A DNA stretch of 64,000 nucleotides, from contig NZ_CP084742.1 of the NCBI RefSeq assembly GCF_020520285.1, positions 496,001 to 560,000 of the forward strand, read 5' to 3'. The translations under genes were made by a program, and so were the position numbers. Numbering within the stretch: position 1 is the first letter of the stretch; each line of letters starts with the position of its first letter. Under the pieces are notes generated by a model. That model was not told the origin of the DNA, did no database searches, and saw only the letters and a list, made by a program, of their open reading frames with translations. The DNA comes from Pseudomonas sp. L5B5. GTDB taxonomy: Bacteria; Pseudomonadota; Gammaproteobacteria; Pseudomonadales; Pseudomonadaceae. Below are positions 46,497-55,555 of the stretch, piece after piece.

Positions 46497-47168
46497 ATGA
46501 AGCTTGCACTGACCCTCAGCACCCTGTGCCTCGCCACTCTCGGGGTGGCGGGCTGCTCCAGCAATGTGACCCAGCCCGAGGACTACTCGGGGTTTCTCAG
46601 CGATTACAGCCTGCTCAAGGAGGCCAAGTCGCCGTCCGGGGTGCAGGTGATGCGCTGGATCGACCCCAAGCTCAAGCCGGATCGCTACACCAGCGCCTAT
46701 ATCGAGCCGACCCAGTTCTATCCGCAGCCGCAGCCAACGGTGAAGATTCCCCAGGACACGCTGACCGGCATCACCCGTTACTACGATGAAGCGCTCAAGC
46801 GCGAACTGGGCAAGTCCATGCCGCTGGCTACCGGTCCCGGGCCGGGCGTGGTGGTGGTACGGGCAGCGATCACCGCGGTGAGCAGCAAGACCGAGGGCCT
46901 CAAGGCCTATGAAATCATCCCGGTCGCCCTGGTGGCCGCCGCCGTGAGCACGGCCAGTGGTATTCGCGACCAGGAGACCACCCTGGCCACCGAGGCGGTG
47001 TTCCTCGATGGCAGCGACGGTCGGGTGATCGCCGAAGTGGTGCGCAAGGGCACTGGCAAGCCCCTGGCGAACGACACCCAGGTGATGCAGGCCAGCGATG
47101 TGAAGAGTGTCATCGACAGCTGGGCTTCGGACCTGCACCAGTCCTACCTGCAACTGAAGAAGAAATGA
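46497..47168 (+). CDS. DUF3313 family lipoprotein
   Basis: Predicted outer-membrane lipoprotein of 223 aa with lipobox VAGC near residue 20 (LCLATLGVAGCSSNVTQ). The family signature is DYSGFLSDYSLLKEA followed by PQDTLTGITRYYDEALKREL. The central Ala/Thr/Val-rich stretch (IPVALVAAAVSTASGIRDQ) is typical of DUF3313. Function unknown. ATG 46497 follows AGGAG (CTACAGGAGTGACCC ATG). Confidence 0.87.
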   Translation: MKLALTLSTLCLATLGVAGCSSNVTQPEDYSGFLSDYSLLKEAKSPSGVQVMRWIDPKLKPDRYTSAYIEPTQFYPQPQPTVKIPQDTLTGITRYYDEALKRELGKSMPLATGPGPGVVVVRAAITAVSSKTEGLKAYEIIPVALVAAAVSTASGIRDQETTLATEAVFLDGSDGRVIAEVVRKGTGKPLANDTQVMQASDVKSVIDSWASDLHQSYLQLKKK

Positions 47169-47175
47169 ACCGGAC

Positions 47176-47201
47176 GCTGCCCGGGCGCTCTCCCGGGCAG
47201 C
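47176..47201. terminator. Bidirectional terminator hairpin
   Basis: Perfect 10-bp arms GCTGCCCGGG (47176-47185) and CCCGGGCAGC (47192-47201), between the convergent lipoprotein gene and the DUF3829-like gene. No strong U-run. Confidence 0.75.
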
Positions 47202-47205
47202 GGAT

Positions 47206-48183
47206 TCAATACTGGCTGCGCGCCAGCTTGTTGTAGTGGTAAAGCATCTGGTCGTAGCCCTGGGCCACAGCATGGAAATCGTCGCTCAGGCGCTGGGGCG
47301 CGGCATGCTGCTGCCAGTCCCGGTGCAGGGTGTCCAGGGCTTGCAGGTATTGCTGGCCAGGAGCAGCGATCAGTTGCCAGAGGTACAGCGCTTCCCGGGT
47401 GTCCTTGTCCGGCTGCCCGGTACGGGTGAACTGTTGCCGGGCATCCCAGGCCTGGCGCAGTTCCTGGGTGCTCTGTGCCAGCTGTGCCGGGGTCAGGGTC
47501 TGGTGGCGGATGCCGTCCTCGATCAGGTCCATCGTGGTCCTGGCCTGGATCATGTAGTGCAGCAGGGCCCAGTGCACGTTGCGGCCCAGGCGTTGTTCCA
47601 GGCGTTGCAACTGTTCGGGGCGATGCTCGATATCCAGGGGCGCAAGCAGCTGGCGCACGGTATTGGAAGCGGCCAGGTACTCCTCGGACTGGATCTCAAG
47701 TTGACGCACCCGCTCATCGAGCTGTGCCTCGTCCAGCGCTCGACCGAACCCCATGCGTTGCATCCGAGCGTCCTGGGTCAGGGCGACGAAGCGTGCAAGT
47801 ACTTGCTGGTAGCGTTCAATGGCGGCCGGTAGCGGGCTGCTCGGATCGAGGATCTTGAGCCTTGCGCTGATGTCTCCACTGCAGGCGGCTCGGTACACCG
47901 TGTCGATGTCCTGGCCGCCCTGGGGATTGATGTCATAGGCGGCGGGAGCTGAGGCCCGTGGTTTGCCCAGGGCCAGATACGCCTGATGGGCCACGCGCCA
48001 GGGCACATCCATCTGGTTCATGCAGTCGATGATCGGGTTCAGGGCGTTGGCCCGGGCGGTGTAGGGGCTGTCCCGGCTATCGAGCCAGAGGTCGAGCTGG
48101 CCCAGTTGCTTGCTGGAACCGGCCAAACCGAACAGCGTCAGCATCAGGCCCAGGCCGATAGGTAGCAACCAGTTGGGATTCAT
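47206..48183 (-). CDS. DUF3829-like membrane-anchored protein
   Basis: 325-aa protein with one N-terminal membrane segment (LLPIGLGLMLTLFGLAG) and a large, mainly helical extracytoplasmic domain containing heptad-like stretches (EAQLDERVRQLEIQSEEYLA, QLQRLEQRL). The layout fits DUF3829, a family without known activity. It overlaps the J-domain gene by 4 bases (ATGA), so the two probably act together. The C-terminus ends YDQMLYHYNKLARSQY. Confidence 0.78.
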   Translation of the reverse strand: MNPNWLLPIGLGLMLTLFGLAGSSKQLGQLDLWLDSRDSPYTARANALNPIIDCMNQMDVPWRVAHQAYLALGKPRASAPAAYDINPQGGQDIDTVYRAACSGDISARLKILDPSSPLPAAIERYQQVLARFVALTQDARMQRMGFGRALDEAQLDERVRQLEIQSEEYLAASNTVRQLLAPLDIEHRPEQLQRLEQRLGRNVHWALLHYMIQARTTMDLIEDGIRHQTLTPAQLAQSTQELRQAWDARQQFTRTGQPDKDTREALYLWQLIAAPGQQYLQALDTLHRDWQQHAAPQRLSDDFHAVAQGYDQMLYHYNKLARSQY

Positions 48184-49820
48184 GGGGTGTCCTCCCGGCC
48201 GTACCACTGGTCGGTGGTGGCGGGCGCGGCGCACTCTCGTGCGCTGGCTGGCATCTGCGCGCACAGGCGTTCGCTCCATTGTTGCAGGCCCTGGTTGGCC
48301 GTTACCGTGGCGTAATTGCTTGCCAGCTTGAGCGCCACGAGGCCGGCGGCCACCAGCACGCAACCCAGCCCGATCAGCAAGCGTCGTTGCCAGGGGGCGC
48401 TGTGGCGCCAGGAAATCCGCGTGCTGAACCCTGAGTGGCGTACGCCAGCGATGCCCAGAAGCATTCCCAGGTAGACGATGGTGCTGGTCGGGCCGCACAC
48501 AAATCCCAGCGCCGAACCCAGCACTGCGGCCGGCAGCAGATCCCGTAGCAGCAACAGGTTGCGGCCCGGGTCGAACCGGTGCAGCAGGCGGGCGCTGAGT
48601 GCGTGGTCGCGTACCCAGGCTCGATGGGCCAGCGGCTGCCACAGCCAGTGCATGAGTGCCGCGGACGCGGCGAAGCAGGCGCCCCAGAACAACGTGACCC
48701 CGAGGATTTCCCCCGGCCCGTTGCCTTGCGGGGCATAGCGGACCAGCGCACCGGCCAGGCAGGCGATGAGGATCGCCAGGTACATCGGCCAGGCATTGAA
48801 GGCGAACTCCCACTCGCGCCAGAAGAACGGCGTGCCACCGGGCATCTCGGCCGCTACCTGCGGGTAATAGGCATGCAAGTGTGAACTGAGTGTGCGACAG
48901 CGGGCCCAGTCTTCTTCGTTCAGGCGTCGGGCAAAGGCCCGGCGGCGGTGCAGGCTGATGGGGGCCAGCAACAGGTAGGCCGCTCGCTGCTCTGGCGACG
49001 ACGGCGCTTGCATGGCCAGGGCCCGCTGGCTGGCGATGAAGGCCGGGCCTTGCTCGCGCACCAGCATGCGGTTCCATTCAATGTCCGGGCAGAGGTTGTC
49101 TTTTCCGGCCTTCCAGCCCTGGCCGGCACAGACGGCTTGAAATACGGTGCTGGACCAGTAGGGGCTCTGCAGCAGCATCTGCGCCAGGCACTGGTTGAAC
49201 CAGTGACGCTGGTCCAGGTCATGCAGCCAGCCGTGCACCGGACGCCGGGCATAAGCCTGGATGAAGGCGTCGTCGTCCTGTTGCTCCAGGGCGTTGCGCA
49301 GGGACTGCTCGAGGGTTTGGCGACATTGCTGGAGCAGGGCGTCAGTCAGGTAGTCCGGCAGATCCAGGCGTTGCCAGGCACTCAGCCAATTGAAGGTTTC
49401 AAAGCCCCAGGCCAGCAACTGCGGCGATTGTCCGGGTCGTTCCACGCAATGGCGCAACAGGCCCAGTTCGAACTCCAGTGCGCAATCAGCCTCGATCGCC
49501 TGCTCATGGCGCAGGTCAAGTTGTTCGATGCGAATGCCTTCCAGCAAAGGGGCGACCCGTTGCGCCGGGCTCAGTTGTGCGGGTGCCTGCTGGGCAGTGA
49601 GGTCATGGCGCAGATCGTCCACGGCGCAAGCCTGGGCATCATCGTGCTCTTCGTTCAGCCAGTGCGCCTGTTCCAGCGCCTGTTCATAGGCCTCGCGCAG
49701 GCGCTGGAACGCCTCGGGGTCTTCGTCCGGGCGGGTCTGTTTCAGCAGCTGGGCGTAGTGACGCTTGATGGTGCGGGTGTCAGGGGTGGCCGGCAGGCCG
49801 AGCAGGGTCCAGCAACTCAT
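48180..49820 (-). CDS. J-domain-like membrane protein
   Basis: 546-aa protein. The N-terminus is J-domain-like (CWTLLGLPATPDTRTIKRHY, AQLLKQTRPDEDPEAFQRLR, EAYEQALEQA), with Arg-Pro-Asp in place of the canonical His-Pro-Asp, so ability to stimulate DnaK is doubtful. A long soluble middle (about 70-330) is followed by several helices in the last ~200 residues (FNAWPMYLAILIACLAGALV; GVTLFWGACFAASAALMHW; LRDLLPAAVLGSALGFV; RRLLIGLGCVLVAAGLVAL). ATG 49820 is preferred over 49838 because GGAG lies 12 bases upstream. Tandem with the DUF3829-like gene. Confidence 0.82.
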   Translation of the reverse strand: MSCWTLLGLPATPDTRTIKRHYAQLLKQTRPDEDPEAFQRLREAYEQALEQAHWLNEEHDDAQACAVDDLRHDLTAQQAPAQLSPAQRVAPLLEGIRIEQLDLRHEQAIEADCALEFELGLLRHCVERPGQSPQLLAWGFETFNWLSAWQRLDLPDYLTDALLQQCRQTLEQSLRNALEQQDDDAFIQAYARRPVHGWLHDLDQRHWFNQCLAQMLLQSPYWSSTVFQAVCAGQGWKAGKDNLCPDIEWNRMLVREQGPAFIASQRALAMQAPSSPEQRAAYLLLAPISLHRRRAFARRLNEEDWARCRTLSSHLHAYYPQVAAEMPGGTPFFWREWEFAFNAWPMYLAILIACLAGALVRYAPQGNGPGEILGVTLFWGACFAASAALMHWLWQPLAHRAWVRDHALSARLLHRFDPGRNLLLLRDLLPAAVLGSALGFVCGPTSTIVYLGMLLGIAGVRHSGFSTRISWRHSAPWQRRLLIGLGCVLVAAGLVALKLASNYATVTANQGLQQWSERLCAQMPASARECAAPATTDQWYGREDTP

Positions 49821-49949
49821 TGGGCGGTACGACTCCATGGAAAAACCGCGGCAAGACTCGGTGATGGCGTGATGATACTACGCGGTATGTGGCCTTCACG
49901 AGAAAAACCATACGACCGCACGCTGCTGGAAAGCTCAGTGGCGATGCCC

Positions 49950-50105
49950 CTGATTAATGTGTTTTATAATTATTTCCATAAAAATAAGATGGTTAATTTA
50001 ATGTGATTTATAGAATATAAAAAATGCATATAAATAATATAGTTACAGCGTATTTATCATGTTTATTGTCATGATTTATCTGGTTTTGGTGAGCTTTTTT
50101 GCGCG
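49950..50105. other. AT-rich intergenic block
   Basis: About 150 bases (core 49958-50100) of strongly AT-biased sequence, far above the ~35-40% AT of surroundings, with runs such as TTTATAATTATTTCCATAAA and ATATAAAAAATGCATATAAA. No ORF. Such blocks in pseudomonads often bind the xenogeneic silencers MvaT/MvaU, or are remnants of foreign DNA. It lies between the J-domain gene and tpx, within a 530-base gene-free gap (49821-50350). The rest of that gap shows nothing recognisable. Confidence 0.7.
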
Positions 50106-50350
50106 CATACTGGCTGGTCTTCCAGGCCTGGCCGTCAAGTGTCGTTCAGGTCGTTGCTGATTCTGGCCAGGTGTTTCTTCGTTGTCTGCCCGGCGTCTGG
50201 CCTCGTGCCATCAAGTGTTTGCCCTGGGTGCTCGTTCGGACTGTTGTTGGACAATTTCTCCGGCGGGCAATAGGTGCCCGCGCCGTTTCATGCTTAACTT
50301 CGGCCTCTCGACGATTTCTGTCTCCATCACTCCCGCAAAGGACTCCGCTC

Positions 50351-50851
50351 ATGGCTCAAGTCACCCTCAAAGGCAATCCGGTTCAGGTCAATGGTCAGCT
50401 GCCACAAGTCGGCTCCCAGGCGCCTGCGTTCTCCCTGGTGGGCGCCGGCCTGGCCGATGTTTCCCTCGCCAGCCTGGCCGGCAAGCGCAAGGTGCTGAAC
50501 ATCTTCCCAAGCGTCGACACCCCGACCTGCGCGACCTCGGTACGCAAGTTCAACGCCCAGGCCAACGATGTGGCCAACACTGTGGTGTTGTGCATCTCTG
50601 CTGACCTGCCGTTTGCCCAGGCGCGCTTCTGTGGTGCCGAAGGCCTGGAAAACGTGCAGAACCTGTCGACGCTGCGTGGCCGTGAGTTCATCGAAAACTA
50701 TGGCGTGGCCATTGCCGACGGTCCATTGGCCGGCCTGACGGCCCGCGCCGTGGTGGTGCTGGACGAAAACGACAAGGTGCTGCATAGCGAACTGGTCAAG
50801 GAAATCGCCGAGGAGCCGAACTACGAGGCCGCGTTGGCCGTCCTTAAATAA
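50351..50851 (+). CDS. tpx: Thiol peroxidase (Tpx, atypical 2-Cys peroxiredoxin)
   Basis: Reduces hydrogen peroxide and lipid hydroperoxides using thioredoxin. 166 aa. Peroxidatic Cys in [18 protein letters not shown] (family motif T-x-x-C) and resolving Cys in [11 protein letters not shown], at the usual 34-residue spacing. The N-terminus [15 protein letters not shown] is typical. It has its own terminator at 50871-50896. The AT-rich block and a possible regulatory region lie upstream. Confidence 0.97.
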   Translation: MAQVTLKGNPVQVNGQLPQVGSQAPAFSLVGAGLADVSLASLAGKRKVLNIFPSVDTPTCATSVRKFNAQANDVANTVVLCISADLPFAQARFCGAEGLENVQNLSTLRGREFIENYGVAIADGPLAGLTARAVVVLDENDKVLHSELVKEIAEEPNYEAALAVLK

Positions 50852-50870
50852 GCGCTTTTACAATTATTCA

Positions 50871-50896
50871 CGGCCTGGCTTGCCCAGGCCGTTTTT
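50871..50896 (+). terminator. Rho-independent terminator after tpx
   Basis: Arms CGGCCTGG (50871-50878) and CCAGGCCG (50884-50891) followed by TTTTT (50892-50896) then ATTT, 19 bases after the stop. Confidence 0.95.
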
Positions 50897-51028
50897 ATTT
50901 GTGCTTCAGTAAGTTAGCTTCGCCTTTTGAAATGTCAGGCAAAGGTAAATTGCCGGTAAAGGCCCTTTGCTAAAACCGCTCTAGTGCTTATCTTTCAGCC
51001 ATCTTGAAAGAACACTCCCACGCGCCCA

Positions 51029-52357
51029 ATGGTTGATCACTCCATGCAATCCTCTGCTACCCGCAACTCCCGTCGCTGGCTGTTCGGCCTGTTTGTCCTG
51101 CTGCTGGTCGCCGGCCTGTGCTGGAAGTTCTGGCCAGCCGGCAGCGGCCACAACGAGGCTGCGCAGCAGAAGGCTGCCACCGGGCATACCGGCCGCAGCG
51201 GCAGCGTGCGTCCTGGTTTCGGCGGGGCCGGTGGGCCGATCCCGGTGCGCGTGCTGCCGGTGACCCAGGGGGACTTCCCGCTGTACTACAAGGCCCTGGG
51301 CACGGTGACAGCGCTCAATACCATCAATGTGCGCAGCCGGGTGGCGGGGGAGCTGGTCAAGGTCAGCTTCGAAGAAGGGCAGATGGTCAAGGCCGGCGAC
51401 CTGCTGGCGCAGATCGACCCGAGGCCCTACCAGAATGCGCTGCTCCAGGCCGAGGGCACGTTGTTGCAGAACCAGGCGCAGTTGAAGAACGCCCAGATCG
51501 ACCTCGAGCGCTATCGGGGGCTTTTTGCCCAGGACAGTGTCGCCAAGCAGACCCTGGATAATGCCGTGGCACTGGTGGGCCAGTACCAGGGCACGGTCAA
51601 GACCAACCAGGCGGCGGTCAACGACGCCCGGCTCAATCTCGAATTCACCAACATCCGCGCCCCCATCGCCGGGCGCCTGGGCTTGCGCCAGCTGGACGTG
51701 GGCAACCTGGTGGCGGCCAACGACACCACGGCGCTGGTGATCATTACCCAGACCCAACCCATCAGCGTGGCCTTCACGCTGCCGGAAAACAGCCTGGAAA
51801 CCGTACTCGCTCGCTATCACGGTGGGGCGCGGTTGCCAGTGGAGGCTTGGGACCGGGGCGACCTCAAGCTGCAGGCCAGCGGTGTGCTGCAGAGCCTGGA
51901 CAACCAGATCGACACCGCAACCGGCACCCTGAAGTTCAAGGCGCGCTTCGATAACCGCGACCAGGGCCTGTTCCCCAACCAGTTCGTCAACGTGCACCTT
52001 TTGGCCGACACCCTGAAGAACGTGGTGCTGGCACCTTCGGCAGCCATCCAGTTCGGCACCAACGGCACCTTCGTCTACGCCATGGACGGGGACAACAAGG
52101 TCAAGATCCGCCAGCTCAAGGTCGGCGCCAGCAACGGTGATTCGACCGTGATCAGCGAGGGCCTCAAGGCTGGCGATCGGGTGGTGATGGAAGGCACCGA
52201 CCGTCTCAAGGACGGCAGCGAGGTGGAAGTGGTCAACGACGCCATCGACGTGCCGACCACGCCGACCGAGCACCTGCAGGGCCAGCCCGCCGGCTCGACC
52301 AGTGCCCCGGCCAATGGCAAGCCGGCCGATGGCAAGGCACAAAAGGCCGGCGCATGA
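51029..52357 (+). CDS. muxA: RND efflux membrane-fusion protein MuxA (MdtA-like)
   Basis: Periplasmic adaptor of a tripartite pump, 442 aa. An N-terminal anchor helix ([20 protein letters not shown]) is followed by the lipoyl/barrel-sandwich half motifs ([39 protein letters not shown]), an alpha hairpin ([20 protein letters not shown]) and beta barrel ([20 protein letters not shown]). The C-terminal tail is Pro/Ala/Gly-rich. ATG 51044 (MQSSATRN) is an alternative start. It is coupled by overlap (ATGA) to muxB and belongs to muxABC-opmB, which in P. aeruginosa exports aztreonam, novobiocin and others. Confidence 0.93.
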   Translation: MVDHSMQSSATRNSRRWLFGLFVLLLVAGLCWKFWPAGSGHNEAAQQKAATGHTGRSGSVRPGFGGAGGPIPVRVLPVTQGDFPLYYKALGTVTALNTINVRSRVAGELVKVSFEEGQMVKAGDLLAQIDPRPYQNALLQAEGTLLQNQAQLKNAQIDLERYRGLFAQDSVAKQTLDNAVALVGQYQGTVKTNQAAVNDARLNLEFTNIRAPIAGRLGLRQLDVGNLVAANDTTALVIITQTQPISVAFTLPENSLETVLARYHGGARLPVEAWDRGDLKLQASGVLQSLDNQIDTATGTLKFKARFDNRDQGLFPNQFVNVHLLADTLKNVVLAPSAAIQFGTNGTFVYAMDGDNKVKIRQLKVGASNGDSTVISEGLKAGDRVVMEGTDRLKDGSEVEVVNDAIDVPTTPTEHLQGQPAGSTSAPANGKPADGKAQKAGA

Positions 52358-55300
52358 ACTTCTCGCGACTGTTCATCCTGCGTCCGGTAGCCACTACGCT
52401 GAGCATGCTGGCGATTGTCCTGGCCGGCCTGATCGCCTATCGCCTGCTGCCGGTCTCGGCCTTGCCCCAGGTGGACTACCCGACCATCCGGGTCATGACC
52501 CTGTACCCCGGGGCCAGTCCCGATGTGATGACCAGTGCGGTCACCGCTCCCCTGGAGCGCCAGTTCGGGCAGATGCCCGGCCTGACCCAGATGGCCTCCA
52601 CCAGTTCCGGTGGCGCGTCGGTGCTGACCCTGCGCTTTAGCCTCGACATCAACATGGACGTGGCCGAGCAGCAGGTGCAGGCAGCGATCAACGCCGCTAC
52701 CAACTTGCTGCCCAAGGATCTGCCGGCACCGCCGGTGTACAACAAGGTCAACCCGGCGGATACCCCGGTGCTGACCCTGGCCATTACTTCCAAGACCATG
52801 CTGCTGCCCAAGCTCAATGACCTGGTGGACACGCGCATGGCGCAGAAGATCGCCCAGATCAATGGTGTCGGCATGGTCAGCATCGCCGGCGGCCAGCGCC
52901 AGGCCGTGCGGATCAAGGTCAACCCCGAGGCCCTGGCGGCCAACGGCTTGAACCTGGCCGACGTGCGCACCTTGATCGCCGCGTCCAACGTCAACCAGCC
53001 CAAGGGCAACTTCGATGGCCCGACCCGAGTGTCGATGCTCGATGCCAATGACCAGCTGACCTCGCCCAAGGACTACGCCGAGCTGATCCTGGCCTACAAG
53101 AATGGTGCTCCGTTGCGCCTGAAGGACGTGGCACAGATCGTCGACGGTGCCGAGAACGAGCGCCTGGCGGCCTGGGCCAACGAGAACCAGGCGGTGTTGC
53201 TGAACATCCAGCGCCAGCCCGGGGCCAACGTGATTGAAGTGGTAGACCGGATCAAGGCCATGTTGCCGAGCATCACCGATAACCTGCCGGCCGGGCTGGA
53301 CGTCACCGTGCTCACCGACCGCACGCAGACCATCCGGGCCTCGGTCACCGACGTGCAGCACGAGTTGTTCATCGCCATTGCCCTGGTGGTGATGGTGACG
53401 TTCCTGTTCCTGCGGCGGGCCAGCGCCACGCTGATTCCATCGATCGCCGTGCCACTGTCGCTGATCGGCACCTTCGGCGTGATGTACCTGGCCGGGTTCT
53501 CGGTGAACAACCTGACCCTGATGGCATTGACCATCGCCACCGGCTTCGTGGTGGATGACGCCATCGTCATGCTGGAGAACATCTCGCGTTTCATCGAGGA
53601 GGGCGACAGCCCGCTGCAGGCGGCGCTCAAGGGCGCCAAGCAGATCGGTTTCACCCTGATTTCCCTGACCCTGTCGCTGATCGCGGTGCTGATCCCGCTG
53701 CTGTTCATGGCCGACGTGGTCGGCCGGCTGTTCCGCGAGTTCGCCATCACCCTGGCGGTGGCCATCCTGATTTCCCTGGTGGTGTCCCTGACCCTGACCC
53801 CGATGATGTGCGCCCGCTTGCTCAAGCCCGAGCCCAAGGAGCATGAGCAGGGACGCTTCTATCGCGCCAGCGGGGCCTGGATCGACTGGTTGATCGAGGC
53901 CTATGGGCGCCAGCTGCAATGGGTACTCAAGCACCAGTTCCTGACCCTGCTGGTGGCCATCGGCACGTTGGCCCTGACCGTGTTCCTCTACCTGATGGTG
54001 CCCAAGGGGTTCTTCCCGGTGCAGGACACCGGGGTCATCCAGGGCATTTCCGAGGCACCGCAATCGGTGTCCTTCGCGGCCATGAGCCAGCGTCAGCAGG
54101 ACCTGGCCAAGATCATCCTGCAGGACCCGGCAGTGCAGAGCCTGTCGTCTTACATCGGTGTGGACGGTGACAACGCCACCCTCAACAGCGGCCGCCTGCT
54201 GATCAACCTCAAGCCCCACAGCGAGCGGGACCTGAGCGCGACCCAGGTGATCGCGCGATTGCAGCCGCATGTGGACCAGTTGCTGGGCATCCGCCTGTTC
54301 ATGCAGCCGGTGCAGGACCTGACCATCGAGGACCGGGTCAGCCGGACCCAGTACCAGTTCAGCCTGTCTTCACCGGATGCCGAGCTGCTGAGCCTGTGGA
54401 GCGGCCGGCTGGTCGAGGCCCTGGTCCAGCGCCCGGAACTCACCGACGTGGCCAGCGACCTGCAGGACAAGGGCCTGCAGGTGTACCTGGTGATCGACCG
54501 CGACGCGGCCTCGCGGCTCGGGGTCTCGGTGTCGAACATCACCGATGCCCTGTACGACGCCTTCGGCCAGCGGCAGATCTCCACCATCTACACCCAGGCC
54601 AGCCAGTACCGGGTGGTGCTCCAGGCCCAGGCCGGGGAGCGTATCGGCCCCCAGGCCCTGGACCAGATCCACGTCAAGACCACCGACGGCGGCCAGGTCC
54701 GCCTGTCCAGCCTGGCCCATGTCGAGGAGCGCCAGGCGCAACTGGCGATTGCCCATATTGGCCAGTTCCCGGCAGTGATGATGTCCTTCAACCTGGCGCC
54801 CGGGGTGGCCCTGGGCGAGGCCGTCAATGTCATTGAGCAGGTGCAGCACGACATCGGCATGCCGGTCGGGGTGCAGACCCGCTTCCAGGGGGCAGCCGAA
54901 GCCTTCCAGGCCTCGCTGTCCAGTACCTTGCTGCTGATCCTGGCGGCGGTGGTGACCATGTACATCGTGCTCGGCGTGCTCTACGAGAGCTACATCCACC
55001 CGATCACCATCCTCTCCACCTTGCCCTCCGCGGCGGTGGGGGCCTTGCTGGCGCTGATCCTCAGCGGCAACGACCTGGGCATGATCGCGATCATCGGTAT
55101 CATCCTGCTGATCGGCATCGTCAAGAAGAACGCGATCATGATGATCGACTTCGCCCTCGACGCCGAACGCCACCAGGGCATGGCCCCGGAGCAGGCCATC
55201 TACCAGGCGGCGCTGTTGCGCTTCCGGCCGATCCTGATGACCACCCTGGCGGCGCTGTTTGGCGCCGTGCCCCTGATGCTGGCCACCGGTTCCGGCGCAG

Positions 55301-55446
55301 AGCTGCGCCAGCCCCTGGGCCTGGTGATGGTGGGCGGCCTGCTGGTCAGCCAGGTCCTGACGCTCTTCACCACGCCTGTTATCTATCTGTATTTCGATCG
55401 GTTGGGGCGCCGGTTTGCCAAGCCCGCCGTAGGAGAAGTGGTGTGA
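52354..55446 (+). CDS. muxB: RND efflux inner-membrane transporter MuxB (MdtB-like)
   Basis: Hydrophobe/amphiphile efflux transporter of 1030 aa with the standard RND plan: first helix [20 protein letters not shown], two large periplasmic loops and 12 helices. Conserved proton-relay Asp are visible in [20 protein letters not shown]. Other signatures are [40 protein letters not shown] and [19 protein letters not shown]. Together with muxC it forms a heteromeric pump, as in E. coli MdtBC. The ATG overlaps the muxA stop. Confidence 0.96.
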   Translation: MNFSRLFILRPVATTLSMLAIVLAGLIAYRLLPVSALPQVDYPTIRVMTLYPGASPDVMTSAVTAPLERQFGQMPGLTQMASTSSGGASVLTLRFSLDINMDVAEQQVQAAINAATNLLPKDLPAPPVYNKVNPADTPVLTLAITSKTMLLPKLNDLVDTRMAQKIAQINGVGMVSIAGGQRQAVRIKVNPEALAANGLNLADVRTLIAASNVNQPKGNFDGPTRVSMLDANDQLTSPKDYAELILAYKNGAPLRLKDVAQIVDGAENERLAAWANENQAVLLNIQRQPGANVIEVVDRIKAMLPSITDNLPAGLDVTVLTDRTQTIRASVTDVQHELFIAIALVVMVTFLFLRRASATLIPSIAVPLSLIGTFGVMYLAGFSVNNLTLMALTIATGFVVDDAIVMLENISRFIEEGDSPLQAALKGAKQIGFTLISLTLSLIAVLIPLLFMADVVGRLFREFAITLAVAILISLVVSLTLTPMMCARLLKPEPKEHEQGRFYRASGAWIDWLIEAYGRQLQWVLKHQFLTLLVAIGTLALTVFLYLMVPKGFFPVQDTGVIQGISEAPQSVSFAAMSQRQQDLAKIILQDPAVQSLSSYIGVDGDNATLNSGRLLINLKPHSERDLSATQVIARLQPHVDQLLGIRLFMQPVQDLTIEDRVSRTQYQFSLSSPDAELLSLWSGRLVEALVQRPELTDVASDLQDKGLQVYLVIDRDAASRLGVSVSNITDALYDAFGQRQISTIYTQASQYRVVLQAQAGERIGPQALDQIHVKTTDGGQVRLSSLAHVEERQAQLAIAHIGQFPAVMMSFNLAPGVALGEAVNVIEQVQHDIGMPVGVQTRFQGAAEAFQASLSSTLLLILAAVVTMYIVLGVLYESYIHPITILSTLPSAAVGALLALILSGNDLGMIAIIGIILLIGIVKKNAIMMIDFALDAERHQGMAPEQAIYQAALLRFRPILMTTLAALFGAVPLMLATGSGAELRQPLGLVMVGGLLVSQVLTLFTTPVIYLYFDRLGRRFAKPAVGEVV

Positions 55447-55459
55447 GGGGCGTCAGCGG

Positions 55460-55543
55460 CAAGCTGCAAGCCGCAAGCTGCAATCTGGATCAAGGGCCTG
55501 CGCTGCTCCTGCCTTTCTCTTGCAGCTTGAGGCTTGAAGCTTG
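55460..55543. repeat. Long inverted repeat between muxB and muxC
   Basis: Arms at 55460-55483 and 55520-55543 are 24-base inverted repeats with two mismatches, built of CAAGCTGCAAGC-type units (a repeat common in Pseudomonas intergenic DNA). The right arm ends at the first base of the GGAG (55543-55546) that serves muxC, so a hairpin in mRNA could partly cover the muxC ribosome-binding site. Confidence 0.85.
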
Positions 55544-55555
55544 GAGCTGCTGCCC

